A DNA stretch of 64,000 nt, from the NCBI RefSeq assembly GCF_001375555.1, contig NZ_CTDZ01000009.1, positions 1,543,758-1,607,757 of the forward strand. Direction: 5' to 3'. The translations under genes and the position numbers were made by a program. A model generated the notes under the pieces. It did no database searches. It saw only the letters and a program-made list of their open reading frames with translations, and was not told the DNA's origin. The DNA is from Numidum massiliense (GTDB lineage: Bacteria; Bacillota; Bacilli; Thermoactinomycetales; Novibacillaceae). This document shows positions 55,122-64,000 of this stretch, piece after piece. How positions within the stretch are numbered: the stretch's first letter is position 1; each line of letters begins with the position of its first letter.

Positions 55122-55147
55122 CGTCCATATCACGATCACGGTTATAA

Positions 55148-55176
55148 ACTATACCGTACCGTTATGCAGCTGTCAA
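55148..55176 (-). promoter_or_regulatory. Strong SigA promoter of the ylxM-ffh operon
   Basis: Minus-strand consensus TTGACA (55171-55176) and TATAGT (55148-55153), spacer 17 nt, placed 6 nt past the ftsY stop. It probably drives ylxM-ffh-rpsP and, with read-through, khpA-ylqD-rimM-trmD. Confidence 0.85.
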
Positions 55177-55182
55177 GTACTT

Positions 55183-56172
55183 TTACTTGTCGGGTTTGGC
55201 GTCCAGTAGCGGTTCGAATAGCGCGTACACGAACTCTTCCGCATCGAACGCTTGCAAATCGCTCATTTGTTCGCCGAGCCCGACAAATTTCACCGGAATG
55301 TCTAGTTCGTTTTTAATAGCGACGACGATGCCGCCCTTCGCCGTCCCGTCCAATTTTGTCAACACGATTCCGGTGACGCCAGCCGCTTCTTGGAACGTTT
55401 TCGCTTGCGTCAGCGCGTTTTGGCCGGTCGTCGCATCTAACACGAGTAACACTTCGTGCGGCGCGTCCGGCACTTCGCGCGCGATGACGCGGAACACTTT
55501 ATTCAGCTCTTGCATAAGGTTCACTTTATTTTGCAACCGGCCAGCCGTATCGACGAGCAGCACATCGATACCACGCGATTTCGCTGCTTGAATCGCGTCG
55601 AAAGCGACTGCCGCGGGATCGGCGCCGCTCTGGTGGCGAACGACGTCGACGCCGACGCGCTCTCCCCACACTTCTAACTGTTCGATCGCCCCGGCGCGAA
55701 ACGTATCGCCCGCCGCAAGGAGCACGCGCTTTCCATCTGACTTCAGCTTGTGCGCCAGTTTGCCGATCGTCGTCGTTTTACCGACGCCGTTGACGCCGAC
55801 GAACAAATAGACCGTTAAGCCGTCACTGTTCCACGCAAGCTCCGGATCGCCGCTCGTTTCATTCAACAAGCTGACGAGTTTTTCCGAGAAGAGCGGGCGC
55901 AAGTCCGCCGGATCCTCGATTTTCTGCTCTTTCACGGCGGCGCGCAAGTCGTCGACGAGATCCATCACTGTCGCGACGCCGACGTCGGCTTCGATGAGGA
56001 TCTCTTCTAACTCTTCGTAAAATTCCTCGTCGATCCGTTTGCGCCGTAAGATGAGCTCTTCCATTTTGCCCATTAAACTTTTACTCGTTTTCGCTAATCC
56101 CCGCTGAAATTTCGTAGTGACTTCTGCCGTTTTTTTGGACACGCTTTGCTTCAATTTTTGAAAAAAGTTCAT
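55183..56172 (-). CDS. ftsY: Signal recognition particle receptor FtsY
   Basis: SRP receptor GTPase, membrane-associated. The short basic N-terminus (FQKLKQSVSKKTAEVTTKFQ) and no long acidic A domain are typical of Bacillus. NG domain motifs: VGVNGVGKTTTIGKLA (near residue 130), DTAGRLQN, TKLDGTAKGG and GLGEQMSDLQAFD. The chosen ATG at 56172 gives 329 aa, 6 nt after AAAGGGGG; the preceding ATG at 56178 adjoins the ribosome binding site. It lies 28 nt after smc. Confidence 0.96.
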   Translation of the reverse strand: MNFFQKLKQSVSKKTAEVTTKFQRGLAKTSKSLMGKMEELILRRKRIDEEFYEELEEILIEADVGVATVMDLVDDLRAAVKEQKIEDPADLRPLFSEKLVSLLNETSGDPELAWNSDGLTVYLFVGVNGVGKTTTIGKLAHKLKSDGKRVLLAAGDTFRAGAIEQLEVWGERVGVDVVRHQSGADPAAVAFDAIQAAKSRGIDVLLVDTAGRLQNKVNLMQELNKVFRVIAREVPDAPHEVLLVLDATTGQNALTQAKTFQEAAGVTGIVLTKLDGTAKGGIVVAIKNELDIPVKFVGLGEQMSDLQAFDAEEFVYALFEPLLDAKPDK

Positions 56173-56199
56173 CGACATCCCCCTTTAATGAATGTTTAC

Positions 56200-59100
56200 T
56201 TACTCCGCGGCGGCAGCGACTTCTTCGTCCGCTGTACGCTCTTCTAGTTTAACAGAAACTAACTTGGAAACGCCGGATTCTTGCATCGTCACACCGTATA
56301 ATACATCGGCTGCTTCCATCGTCCCTTTGCGGTGAGTAATGACGATAAATTGCGTTTTATGACTGAATTCCTGTAAAAAATTCGCAAAGCGCACGATGTT
56401 CGCTTCGTCTAACGCCGCTTCTACTTCGTCGAGAATACAGAACGGCACCGGCCGCACGCGCAAAATGGCAAACAACAAGCCGATCGCCGTCAACGTGCGT
56501 TCCCCACCGGAAAGCAAGCTCAAATGTTGCAGTTTTTTTCCCGGCGGTTGGGCGACGATGTCAATGCCCGTCGTCAGCGGTGCCTCCGGATCGGTCAACT
56601 GTAAGTCGGCGCGTCCACCGCCGAACAGTTCGCGAAATACACCGTGAAACTGTGTACGAATGGCAGCAAATGTCGCGTTGAACCGCTCCGACATTTCCGC
56701 GTCCATTTCCCGGATCACTTCGTACAATGTCGCTTTCGCTTCGATCAAATCTTGTTGCTGGCTTTCCAAAAACTGCAGCCGCTCAGTCAGACGGCGGAAT
56801 TCGCCGATCGCGCCTAAATTGACATCGCCGAGTGCCGCCAGTTGGTCTTTCAATACGCGCACGTCACGTTCCGCGATCTCCGGGTCGTCGGGCACCGCGT
56901 AACGGGCTTTGGCCAGTTCAAAACTCAATTCGTATTGTTCGCTAAGCGCATTTAACCAATTGTTTAAATTGACGTCGAACCGGTTCACTTTCACTTCTAG
57001 TTCGTGGAAAGCAGCGGCGACCCTGCGCGCCTTTTTTTGCGCCTCGCGATAGGCGGCGTCGCGGGTGGTTAGTTTGCCCTGCACGTCGGCCCGCTCGGTG
57101 CGCAAGGTCTTAAGCCGCTCTCCGACCTGTTCTTTTTCACGCTGTAGCTGTTCGATTTGTTCGCCACAACTCTTCTGTTCCGCGGCGTTGTCGGTCACCT
57201 TCGCGGCAAGCGCCTCTCCTTCTGCCACAAGGCGAGCGAGCGCTGCATCGGTGGCGTCTACTTCGCCCGCTACACGCCTACAGTTCTCCAGTAAGTGTTC
57301 GTGTGCTTGCACCGCTTTGGCTAGAGCGACTTTTAACGATGTGACGTGCTCACTCGCGGCCTCTTTCGCTTGTTGTTGCTCCGCGAGTAACTCGGTTAAC
57401 CGGGCGATGTCGCGAGATAATTCTTCTTCTTGCGCGCGTTTGGCAGCAAGAGTTTGCTTAAGTTCACTGCGCATCTGTCGTTCGTTCACGCGTTCGCTCG
57501 TCACTTGCTGAAGCTCCTGTTCGAGACGCGCGAATTGTTCCTCGGCTTGACGGCATTCACTTCGCTTATGTGCGCAATCACTTGCTAATTGTTGTTCTGC
57601 TAAGCGCAAGTTCTCACCTGTCTTCCGCGCTGCCTCGAGCTGCGCCTCAAGCGTCTCGCGGGCGTCCCCCTGCTGTGCCACTGTGGCTTGCAAGCGGCGG
57701 CGTTCCTCCTCCGCCCTCTTAAGCTCCTTCGTGAGCGACTCCAATTCGCGTTTGCGGCCGAGTAAGTTCGCCTGCCGCTTAAATTTACTTCCCCCGCTCA
57801 TCGAACCGCCCGGGTTGACGATATCGCCGTCCAGCGTCACGACGCGATAACGGTAATTGAGTAAGCGGGCAAGGCGGTTGGCGTCGTTTAACGTTTTTGC
57901 AACGACAATTTGTCCGAGTAACCACGAAATAATATTTTCATACGCGCGGTCGTAACTGACGAGGTCGACGGCCACCCCAACGAAGCCTGCTTCACCGTCT
58001 AACCGCCGCCGATCTCCCGCGGCGAGTGCGCGCGGGCGGATCACTTGCAACGGTAAAAACGTCGCCCGCCCGAGGCGGTGTTGCTTTAAGTAGGCGATAC
58101 ACGCCCGACCGTCCGCCTCACTGTTGACGACGATATGTTGCAACGCCCCGCCGAGTGCCGTTTCAATCGCAGACTCGAGCGCCTCCGGCACAGTGACGAG
58201 TTCCGCGACCGCCCCTTCGACACCAGACAGTTTGCCGCGCTTTTCTGCCTGCAATATTTCTTTTACCCCTTGTAAAAAACCGGAAAAGTCCGCTTCCAAT
58301 TCTTGCAAAACATCGCGGCGCGAGGCCAGTTGGTGGAGTTTTTGTTCCACCGCTCTGAGAGCGGACAGCTGTGCCTCACTGTCGCGCGCTAACTCGTTTT
58401 TCCGTTTCGCTATCGCCTCAAAATCGGCGCGAGCCGCCGCAAGGCGCTCGCTCGCCTGCGCTTTTCTCCGTTCTAGCGCCGCCAACTGTGACGTCATCTG
58501 CTCGACGTAGGCCGCTTGTTCCCTGTGCGCTTCACTGAGTACCTCGCCCCGCTCGCCGCTCACCCGTTCCCGGTCGTCGGCGTGGCGCAGTTCGCTCGCG
58601 AGTGCGGCCACTTCCTGCTGCAACCCCGCTAACTGCTCTTTCGCCCGCTCTAACGTTTTTTCTGTTTCGTATGCGCGCTTGCCCCACTGCTCGCTATGTG
58701 CCGCCAGTTGTCGCTCGAGGTCGGCAACTTCGGCCGCCTTTTGCTCGCACGCGGCAGTTAGGCGCGTCACTTCGGCAGCTGCGGTCTCCCGTTTTTGTTG
58801 CAATGTTTCCTTTTGTTCCGCAAGGCGCTCGCACTCCGCCGCTAAGTTGCGTTCCCGCTCCGCAAGCACGTCGCGCCTGCCTTCCGCTTTTTCTACTGCC
58901 TCACTGGCTGCGAGTAACGCTTGCTGCTCCGTCTCGAGCTGTGCATCGAGTTGCTGCAGTTGCCACTTTTGCTGCGTCATTGCCGCCTCGATGCGGGAGA
59001 GTGCCGTCTGTGCCGTCACTTTTTCCTGTTCGCGCGTTTTCAGCTCCGCAGCAGCCGCTTGCCACTGGGAGTGCACCTCAGTGATGCGGTACACGTACAA

Positions 59101-59784
59101 ACCGATGTCGCGCGTCTTTAATTGCGACTCTAATTTGCGGTACTTCTCAGCCGTTTCCGCCTGCTCGGCCAGCGGGCCACGCTGTTGTTTTAACTCAAAG
59201 AGCAAGTCGTTTAGTCGCGCTAAGTTTTGTTCGGTTTCTTCTAACTTTTGTTCCGCCTCGCGCTTGCGCGTCTTAAATTTGACGATGCCCGCCGCATCTT
59301 CAAAAATGGTGCGCCGATCTTCCGGTTTCGTACTGAGCACTTCGTCGATGCCGCCTTGCCCAATAATCGAATACGCCTCTTTGCCGAGTCCAGTGTCCAT
59401 CAACAGTTCGGTAATGTCCTTTAAGCGACAAAGCTGTTTGTTTAAGTAATATTCACTTTCTCCGGAACGGTAGAGGCGACGCGTCACAGTCACTTCACTG
59501 TACGCGAGAGGCAACTCTCCTTCGCTGTTGTCTAGCGTCAAAGACACTTCGCAAAAGTTGACCGCTTGTCGGCTGTCGCTCCCGGCAAAGATGACATCTT
59601 CCATTCTCCCACCGCGTAGCGTGCGCGCACTCTGTTCGCCAAGCACCCAGCGCACCGCATCGGAAATGTTACTCTTCCCACTGCCATTCGGACCGACGAC
59701 TGCCGTGATGCCGCGGACAAACTCTAACTCGGTCCGCACGGCAAAAGATTTAAAGCCGTTTACTTCGAGTTGTTTTAAATACAC
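56200..59784 (-). CDS. smc: Chromosome segregation protein SMC
   Basis: Condensin ATPase that loops DNA and organises the origin. Head domain halves: Walker A VVGPNGSGKSNISDAVRWVLG near residue 30 and the C-motif LLSGGERTLTA plus Walker B CILDEVEAALDEAN near the C-terminus. Long coiled coils (residues about 165-505 and 680-1010) flank a hinge near 510-660 (GVEGAVAELVTVPEALESAIETALGGALQ). Length 1194 aa. GTG start after GGAGGTG. It is followed by ftsY, as in B. subtilis, where rnc-smc-ftsY form an operon. Confidence 0.97.
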   Translation of the reverse strand: MYLKQLEVNGFKSFAVRTELEFVRGITAVVGPNGSGKSNISDAVRWVLGEQSARTLRGGRMEDVIFAGSDSRQAVNFCEVSLTLDNSEGELPLAYSEVTVTRRLYRSGESEYYLNKQLCRLKDITELLMDTGLGKEAYSIIGQGGIDEVLSTKPEDRRTIFEDAAGIVKFKTRKREAEQKLEETEQNLARLNDLLFELKQQRGPLAEQAETAEKYRKLESQLKTRDIGLYVYRITEVHSQWQAAAAELKTREQEKVTAQTALSRIEAAMTQQKWQLQQLDAQLETEQQALLAASEAVEKAEGRRDVLAERERNLAAECERLAEQKETLQQKRETAAAEVTRLTAACEQKAAEVADLERQLAAHSEQWGKRAYETEKTLERAKEQLAGLQQEVAALASELRHADDRERVSGERGEVLSEAHREQAAYVEQMTSQLAALERRKAQASERLAAARADFEAIAKRKNELARDSEAQLSALRAVEQKLHQLASRRDVLQELEADFSGFLQGVKEILQAEKRGKLSGVEGAVAELVTVPEALESAIETALGGALQHIVVNSEADGRACIAYLKQHRLGRATFLPLQVIRPRALAAGDRRRLDGEAGFVGVAVDLVSYDRAYENIISWLLGQIVVAKTLNDANRLARLLNYRYRVVTLDGDIVNPGGSMSGGSKFKRQANLLGRKRELESLTKELKRAEEERRRLQATVAQQGDARETLEAQLEAARKTGENLRLAEQQLASDCAHKRSECRQAEEQFARLEQELQQVTSERVNERQMRSELKQTLAAKRAQEEELSRDIARLTELLAEQQQAKEAASEHVTSLKVALAKAVQAHEHLLENCRRVAGEVDATDAALARLVAEGEALAAKVTDNAAEQKSCGEQIEQLQREKEQVGERLKTLRTERADVQGKLTTRDAAYREAQKKARRVAAAFHELEVKVNRFDVNLNNWLNALSEQYELSFELAKARYAVPDDPEIAERDVRVLKDQLAALGDVNLGAIGEFRRLTERLQFLESQQQDLIEAKATLYEVIREMDAEMSERFNATFAAIRTQFHGVFRELFGGGRADLQLTDPEAPLTTGIDIVAQPPGKKLQHLSLLSGGERTLTAIGLLFAILRVRPVPFCILDEVEAALDEANIVRFANFLQEFSHKTQFIVITHRKGTMEAADVLYGVTMQESGVSKLVSVKLEERTADEEVAAAAE

Positions 59785-59814
59785 TCCGGTTCTGTCACCT
59801 CCTTAAGCGCAAAG

Positions 59815-59839
59815 AACCCAGGGAGAGAGACCCTAGGTT
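59815..59839 (-). terminator. Hairpin overlapping the 3' end of rnc
   Basis: A 9-bp stem with one G-U pair (59815-59823 with 59831-59839) starts inside the last codons of rnc and is followed by CTTTGCG on the minus strand. It may act as a partial terminator or a processing site before smc. Confidence 0.45.
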
Positions 59840-60537
59840 TGATTATTTAACCTGAGTTTTAGCAACGCTTCGGAAGCGGCGCGTTGTTCAGCTTCCTTTT
59901 TCGACCGTCCACTTCCCTTTCCGAGCACTTGCTCGGCGAGCCGTACTTCGGCTACGAATTGGCGGTCGTGTGCCGGTCCCTGCTCGGAGACAATCGCATA
60001 ATGCAAACTGCCGAGTCCCTCGTGTTGCACAACCTCTTGCAGTTGACTTTTATAATCCATCACGTAAGAAAAATGACCCGCGCTAATGCGCGGATAAATC
60101 GTGGTCTGAAAAAAGTGTTGCACCGCGGGAAACCCTTGATCCAAATAAAGTGCACCGATAAACGCTTCAAAAACGTCTGCTAGCAAGGAGGGCCGCTTGC
60201 GCCCTCCCGAAAGTTCCTCCCCCTTGCCCAGTAACACATACGCACCAAAATTTAGCTCGGCAGCAAAAGCGACGAGGGATGCTTCACACACAATATTCGC
60301 TCTTAGTTTCGTCATTTCGCCCTCACTCATCCGGGGGAAACGGCGGTACAGAAATTCGGAAATGATCAGCTCTAACACCGCGTCCCCTAAAAACTCTAAC
60401 CGTTCGTTATCTTTAAAGCGCCGTCTACGGTGCTCGTTCACGTAAGAAGAATGGGTAAATGCTTGACGAAATAAAGCACGGTCTTTAAACGTTATTTGCA
60501 ATTGTTTTTCGAGGGCTCCTAAGTCCACAACGATCAC
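59833..60537 (-). CDS. rnc: Ribonuclease III
   Basis: Double-strand-specific endonuclease for rRNA and mRNA processing. The catalytic motif is [20 protein letters not shown] near residues 42-61; the C-terminal dsRBD has [36 protein letters not shown]. Length 234 aa. The GTG at 60537 overlaps the fabF stop; a GTG at 60528 with AGGTGAT upstream is an alternative. It heads the rnc-smc-ftsY group. Confidence 0.96.
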   Translation of the reverse strand: MIVVDLGALEKQLQITFKDRALFRQAFTHSSYVNEHRRRRFKDNERLEFLGDAVLELIISEFLYRRFPRMSEGEMTKLRANIVCEASLVAFAAELNFGAYVLLGKGEELSGGRKRPSLLADVFEAFIGALYLDQGFPAVQHFFQTTIYPRISAGHFSYVMDYKSQLQEVVQHEGLGSLHYAIVSEQGPAHDRQFVAEVRLAEQVLGKGSGRSKKEAEQRAASEALLKLRLNNQT

Positions 60538-61775
60538 CTGTCATACTTTTTCAAAGCGAGTGTCGCATTGTGTCCGCCAAAACCGAGCGAATTGGAAATA
60601 GCGGCATCGAAGGTGAGCTTGCGCGCAACCTTCGGCACGTAATCTAAGTCACATTCTGGATCCGGTTCGTCGAGGTTAACCGTTGGCGGTACGATTTGCT
60701 GCTCCAGCGCGAGTGCCGTCGCGATCGCTTCAATGCCACCCGCTGCGCCGAGCAAGTGGCCCGTCATCGATTTCGTCGAACTGATGGCCATGCGGTACGC
60801 GTGCTCGCCGAAGGCGTTCTTGATCGCGAGTGTCTCTAACGGGTCGTTGTAGTCGGTCGACGTCCCGTGCGCGTTCACATAACCGAACGCTTCCGGCGTT
60901 AGGCCGCTGTCTTTAATCGCTCGCACGATTGCTCGCTTTGCCCCTTCACCTTCCGGTGCAGGACTCGTCATGTGATAGGCGTCGCCACTCATTCCGTATC
61001 CGATAACCTCGGCATAAATGTGGGCGCCGCGCGACTCGGCGTGCGACAGTTCCTCTAACAGCAACACGCCCGCTCCTTCTCCCATCACAAAGCCGTCGCG
61101 GTTCTTGTCGAACGGGCGCGACGCTTTCGTCGGTTCGTCGTTGCGGGTGGACATGGCCTTCATACTGCAAAAACCGGCAAAGGCGAGTGGAGCGACTGTC
61201 GCTTCGGCGCCGCCGGCGATCATCGCGTCGGCTTCGCCGCGCTGAATGATGCGAAACGCGTCGCCGATTGCGTGTGTCCCAGTCGCACAGGCAGTCACGA
61301 CCGCACTGTTCGGACCTTTCGCTCCCGTGGCGATCGACACTTGGCCAGAAGCCATATTGGCGATCAACATCGGAATAAAGAAAGGACTTACCCGCCGCGG
61401 GCCTTTTTCCAACAATTTCTTATGCTGTTCTTCTAACGTATCTAGCCCGCCAATACCGGAACCGATATATACGCCAATCCGATCGGGATCGTGTTCTTTT
61501 ATGTCAAACGCGCCGTCTTGTAACGCCATTTGTGCAGCTGCTACCGCAAACTGCGTAAAGCGGTCCATCCGGCGCGCGTCTTTTTTCTCCATGTAAGTTA
61601 AAGGGTCGAACTGCTTCACTTCTGCAGCGATGCGCGTCGAATACTCGCTCGCGTCAAAATGGGTGACCGGTCCGATCCCTGACTTTCCAGCAAGTAGGGA
61701 TTCCCAAAATGTTTTCGTGTCGTTTCCTAACGGTGAGACAACACCCATTCCCGTAATCACGACGCGATGTTCCAT
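60534..61775 (-). CDS. fabF: Beta-ketoacyl-ACP synthase II FabF
   Basis: Condensing enzyme of fatty-acid elongation. The Cys-His-His triad is [12 protein letters not shown] (Cys), NAHGTSTD and [15 protein letters not shown]. The chosen ATG at 61775 gives 413 aa (MEHRVVITG), 6 nt after GAGAGGTGG; the frame extends 14 codons more without a site. The enzyme lies after acpP, and fabG and fabD follow in the transcript's upstream direction. Confidence 0.97.
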   Translation of the reverse strand: MEHRVVITGMGVVSPLGNDTKTFWESLLAGKSGIGPVTHFDASEYSTRIAAEVKQFDPLTYMEKKDARRMDRFTQFAVAAAQMALQDGAFDIKEHDPDRIGVYIGSGIGGLDTLEEQHKKLLEKGPRRVSPFFIPMLIANMASGQVSIATGAKGPNSAVVTACATGTHAIGDAFRIIQRGEADAMIAGGAEATVAPLAFAGFCSMKAMSTRNDEPTKASRPFDKNRDGFVMGEGAGVLLLEELSHAESRGAHIYAEVIGYGMSGDAYHMTSPAPEGEGAKRAIVRAIKDSGLTPEAFGYVNAHGTSTDYNDPLETLAIKNAFGEHAYRMAISSTKSMTGHLLGAAGGIEAIATALALEQQIVPPTVNLDEPDPECDLDYVPKVARKLTFDAAISNSLGFGGHNATLALKKYDR

Positions 61776-61837
61776 CCTTTTCCACCTCTCATTTTGCTCA
61801 AAATCCATCCCGGTCATTCACTAATGATAATGTTTTT

Positions 61838-61879
61838 GGCAGCGCCCCGCAATAAAGCTTACTTAGGTGGGGCACTGCC
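61838..61879 (-). terminator. Hairpin in the acpP-fabF gap
   Basis: GGCAG-C-GCCCC (61838-61848) pairs with GGGGC-A-CTGCC (61869-61879) across a 20-nt loop, 17 nt past the acpP stop. There is no U-tract on the minus strand, so it more likely modulates the abundance of acpP RNA than ends it. Confidence 0.45.
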
Positions 61880-61896
61880 GCGCACGCGATTAAACG

Positions 61897-62130
61897 TTAC
61901 TTGTGCGCTTCGATGTAATCGACAACCTCTTGTACCTTGGAAATTTTTTCTGCCTCTTCGTCAGAAATCTCTAGGCCAAAATTATCTTCCAACTCCATAA
62001 TGAGTTCCACGACATCGAGTGAATCGGCACCTAAATCGTCGCGAAACGAAGCTGTCGGAACAACTTCAGCAGCGTCGACATCTAACTGCTCGACGATAAT
62101 ATTTTTTACGCGTTCAAACGTATCAGCCAC
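61897..62130 (-). CDS. acpP: Acyl carrier protein
   Basis: Carries growing fatty acids on 4'-phosphopantetheine. The attachment Ser is in [16 protein letters not shown] near residue 36. 77 aa, acidic. GTG start at 62130, 5 nt after GGAGGTG; the upstream TTG is inside the ribosome binding region. The order fabD-fabG-acpP-fabF is typical of Firmicutes. Confidence 0.97.
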   Translation of the reverse strand: MADTFERVKNIIVEQLDVDAAEVVPTASFRDDLGADSLDVVELIMELEDNFGLEISDEEAEKISKVQEVVDYIEAHK

Positions 62131-62250
62131 ACGCTCACCTCCTCTCAAGGTATTATACGAAAAACATGGTTAAAAAACTAGGAATTTACATTCTGCCAAT
62201 ATCATACATTCAGGCGCACCAACCGTGTTGCCCGGACTTTTTGCAAGACA

Positions 62251-62314
62251 TTACTAACGCATGATCTTACTAACGCATGATCTTACTAAGGCATGATCTT
62301 ACTAAGGCATGACC
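62251..62314. repeat. Four 16-bp tandem repeats covering the fabG 3' end
   Basis: TTACTAACGCATGATC or a one-base variant (TTACTAAGGCATGATC) occurs at 62251, 62267, 62283 and 62299, head to tail. The last unit includes the fabG stop codon, so three further copies follow the gene in its own reading direction. Confidence 0.9.
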
Positions 62315-63051
62315 ATACCGCCGTCGACGTGCAACGTCTGCCCTGTCATGTACGCCGCTTCGCTCGAGGCGAGAAAACGGACAACGCCCGCGACATCTTG
62401 CGGTTGCCCTAAACGGCCGAGTGGAATTTGCCCCTTGAGCTGCTCTGCCGCTTCCTCTCCTAACTGCGCCGTCATATCTGTCGCGATGAAACCCGGTGCG
62501 ACAGCGTTGACGGTAATGCCGCGACTCGCTAGCTCGCGCGCTGCCGTCTTTGTCAAGCCGATGACGCCCGCTTTCGCCGCGACGTAGTTCGCTTGTCCAG
62601 CATTGCCGGCGACTCCGACGACGGAAGACAAGTTAACAATGCGGCCATACCGCTGTTTCATCATCGGGCGCGACACGGCTTTAATCCCGTTAAACACGCC
62701 TTTTAAGTTCGTCGCGATGACAGCGTCCCAATCGTCTTCTTTCATCCTCACGAGCAAATTGTCGCGGGTTATACCTGCGTTGTTCACCAGTATGTCCAAG
62801 CGGCCCCATTCGCGTACGACGCGCTTCACCATCGCTTCCACTTCCGCGTAAACGGCGACGTTCGCTTGCAACGCGATCGCGCGACGGCCGAGCGCCGCAA
62901 TTTCGGCGACAACAGCTTGCGCCTTCTCTTCACTTCCAGCGTAGTTGACGACGACGTCGGCACCCGCGGAAGCTAACGCAAGGGCGATTTCTCGCCCGAT
63001 CCCGCGCGAAGCACCGGTTACGAGGGCCGTTTTTCCCGTTAGCTCAATCAC
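62302..63051 (-). CDS. fabG: 3-oxoacyl-ACP reductase FabG
   Basis: NADPH-dependent short-chain dehydrogenase reducing beta-ketoacyl-ACP. The cofactor motif TGASRGIG, the NNAG motif and the catalytic YVAAKAG (Tyr-x3-Lys) are present. 249 aa; GTG start after GGGGGAA. Its stop codon lies in a tandem repeat whose units extend into the acpP intergenic region. Confidence 0.97.
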   Translation of the reverse strand: MIELTGKTALVTGASRGIGREIALALASAGADVVVNYAGSEEKAQAVVAEIAALGRRAIALQANVAVYAEVEAMVKRVVREWGRLDILVNNAGITRDNLLVRMKEDDWDAVIATNLKGVFNGIKAVSRPMMKQRYGRIVNLSSVVGVAGNAGQANYVAAKAGVIGLTKTAARELASRGITVNAVAPGFIATDMTAQLGEEAAEQLKGQIPLGRLGQPQDVAGVVRFLASSEAAYMTGQTLHVDGGMVMP

Positions 63052-63170
63052 TTGTCACATTCCCCCAGGCTATAGTTTAACAAAAATCGCAATGTACGGC
63101 TGCCCCATGGACAAAATGCCGCAAAAACGTCTCTTTTAACTGCGCATCCGCATGTTGTCGCGCGAATTGT

Positions 63171-64000
63171 TTACTGTACTTTTTCTGCACTTTGCTGCAA
63201 CTCCTGCAACTTCTCCTGTGTCTCGCGCAACGTTTGGACGTCTTCCACGCTGTACACTGTCGTACGGCGGGCGATTTTGCGCACGAGTCCGCTTAGTACG
63301 CGCCCTGGGCCAATTTCGACGAACGTATCGACCCCTTGTGCAATCATCCAGTTCACACTGTCTTCCCACAGTACGGGCGAAGCAACTTGCCGGACAAGTG
63401 CCGCCCGAATGTCTGTGGCACGCGTGAGTGGTTCGGCGGATACGTTACTGACAACTGATACATTCGCATCGCGTACGTCGACTTCATTTAGTACGTCGCC
63501 AAGCCGTTCTGCCGCTGGCGCCATAAGCGACGAGTGAAACGGTCCACTCACCTCGAGGGGCAACACGCGCCGTGCCCCGGCCGTTTTCGCTTGTTCGCTG
63601 ACCGCTGCGACACCTGCCGCTGTTCCGGAAATGACAATTTGTCCCGGACAGTTGAGGTTTGCTAGCTCTACTGCCCCGTGCACCTTGCTCGCATCGCGGC
63701 AAATGTCCGCCAGCTGCTCGCGCGCGAGCCCGAGAACAGCGGCCATGGCCCCTTCACCGCTCGGCACGGCTTCTTCCATTAACTGCCCCCGCGTACGCAC
63801 CGTCCGTACCGCGTCGGCAAACGCGAGTGACCCGGCAGCAACTAACGCCGCGTATTCGCCGAGGCTGTGGCCGGCGACGTAATCTGGCGCGGGTGCACCC
63901 GCTTGAAACGCCTGCCACAAGGCGATACTCGTCGCTAAAATCGCTGGCTGTGTGTTTACCGTCTGCCGCAGCGCCTCCTCCGGCCCGTGAAAACAGAGCG
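63171..64000 (-). CDS. fabD: Malonyl CoA-acyl carrier protein transacylase FabD (5' end cut by window)
   Basis: Loads malonyl groups from CoA to ACP. The nucleophile elbow is AGHSLGEYAALVAAG. The frame continues past the right edge: upstream of the shortest start the coding reads GPEEALRQTVNTQPAILATSIAL, a typical FabD region, so the true start is beyond position 64000. The visible 276 codons lack roughly 35-40 residues at the N-terminus. It precedes fabG by 119 nt. Confidence 0.93.
   Translation of the reverse strand, partial: LCFHGPEEALRQTVNTQPAILATSIALWQAFQAGAPAPDYVAGHSLGEYAALVAAGSLAFADAVRTVRTRGQLMEEAVPSGEGAMAAVLGLAREQLADICRDASKVHGAVELANLNCPGQIVISGTAAGVAAVSEQAKTAGARRVLPLEVSGPFHSSLMAPAAERLGDVLNEVDVRDANVSVVSNVSAEPLTRATDIRAALVRQVASPVLWEDSVNWMIAQGVDTFVEIGPGRVLSGLVRKIARRTTVYSVEDVQTLRETQEKLQELQQSAEKVQ

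Noticed and set aside
58679-59449. 256-codon plus-strand frame opposite smc
   Set aside because: Ser/Ala/Arg/Cys-rich antisense of the smc coiled-coil coding region, a common artefact.

Overview
The window (64 kb, GC-rich for the group, roughly 50-55 percent by eye) reads as a chromosomal piece of an endospore-forming member of the Bacillales. The reasons are a PolC-type replicative polymerase, the Bacillus-type order of housekeeping genes, SpoVAC/SpoVAEb and a YhcN/YlaJ-like spore lipoprotein, a bacillithiol-type YtxJ/BrxC protein and a YtpB-like sesquarterpene cyclase. A Thermoactinomycetaceae-like or neighbouring lineage would fit, for example the short EF-Ts, but the genus cannot be fixed from this sequence.

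Region 1 (182-29675) is almost entirely on the minus strand, so transcription runs right to left. In transcription order it holds sucC-sucD, dprA, topA, trmFO, hslV-hslU, rpsB, tsf, pyrH, frr, uppS, cdsA, dxr, rseP, polC, then the rimP-nusA-rnpM-ylxQ-infB-ylxP-rbfA-nrnA-truB-ribF operon. Against the B. subtilis order this stretch lacks xerC, codY, the flagellar/chemotaxis block and proS.

Region 2 (about 29.7-47.2 kb) is an accessory block of mixed strand inserted between sucC and yraN, which lie close together in B. subtilis. It carries a 46-aa YqzM-like membrane peptide, a WYL-like small protein, a membrane-anchored cupredoxin, HflX, a decayed ric/scdA remnant, an amidase, YifB/ComM, a monofunctional glycosyltransferase, a CAP-domain protein, an aldehyde dehydrogenase, YtxJ, TrhO, SpoVAEb and SpoVAC, a YhcN-like lipoprotein, a GNAT acetyltransferase, a 34-aa hydrophobic peptide, YtpB and two proteins I do not recognise. 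Intergenic short tandem repeats are frequent here.

Region 3 (47281-64000) is again minus strand. In transcription order it holds fabD (cut by the window edge), fabG, acpP, fabF, rnc, smc, ftsY, the ylxM-ffh-rpsP-khpA-ylqD-rimM-trmD signal-recognition/translation operon, rplS with its own promoter, lepB, rbgA, rnhB and yraN. Together regions 1 and 3 couple fatty-acid supply, chromosome segregation, protein targeting, tRNA/rRNA maturation, ribosome assembly and transcription-translation control.

The less ordinary things are these. TrmD carries an insertion built from six 24-bp (8-residue) degenerate repeats. A seven-copy 20/21-bp repeat lies next to ytxJ. The fabG 3' end, stop codon included, is repeated as four 16-bp units. 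A ric pseudogene has no start-defined ORF. An unannotated 34-aa hydrophobic peptide gene sits behind a perfect 13-bp tandem repeat. A promoter-hairpin arrangement in front of rimP-nusA looks like termination-based autoregulation. Many gene starts were moved from the longest frame to a GTG, TTG or internal ATG preceded by a good ribosome binding site.
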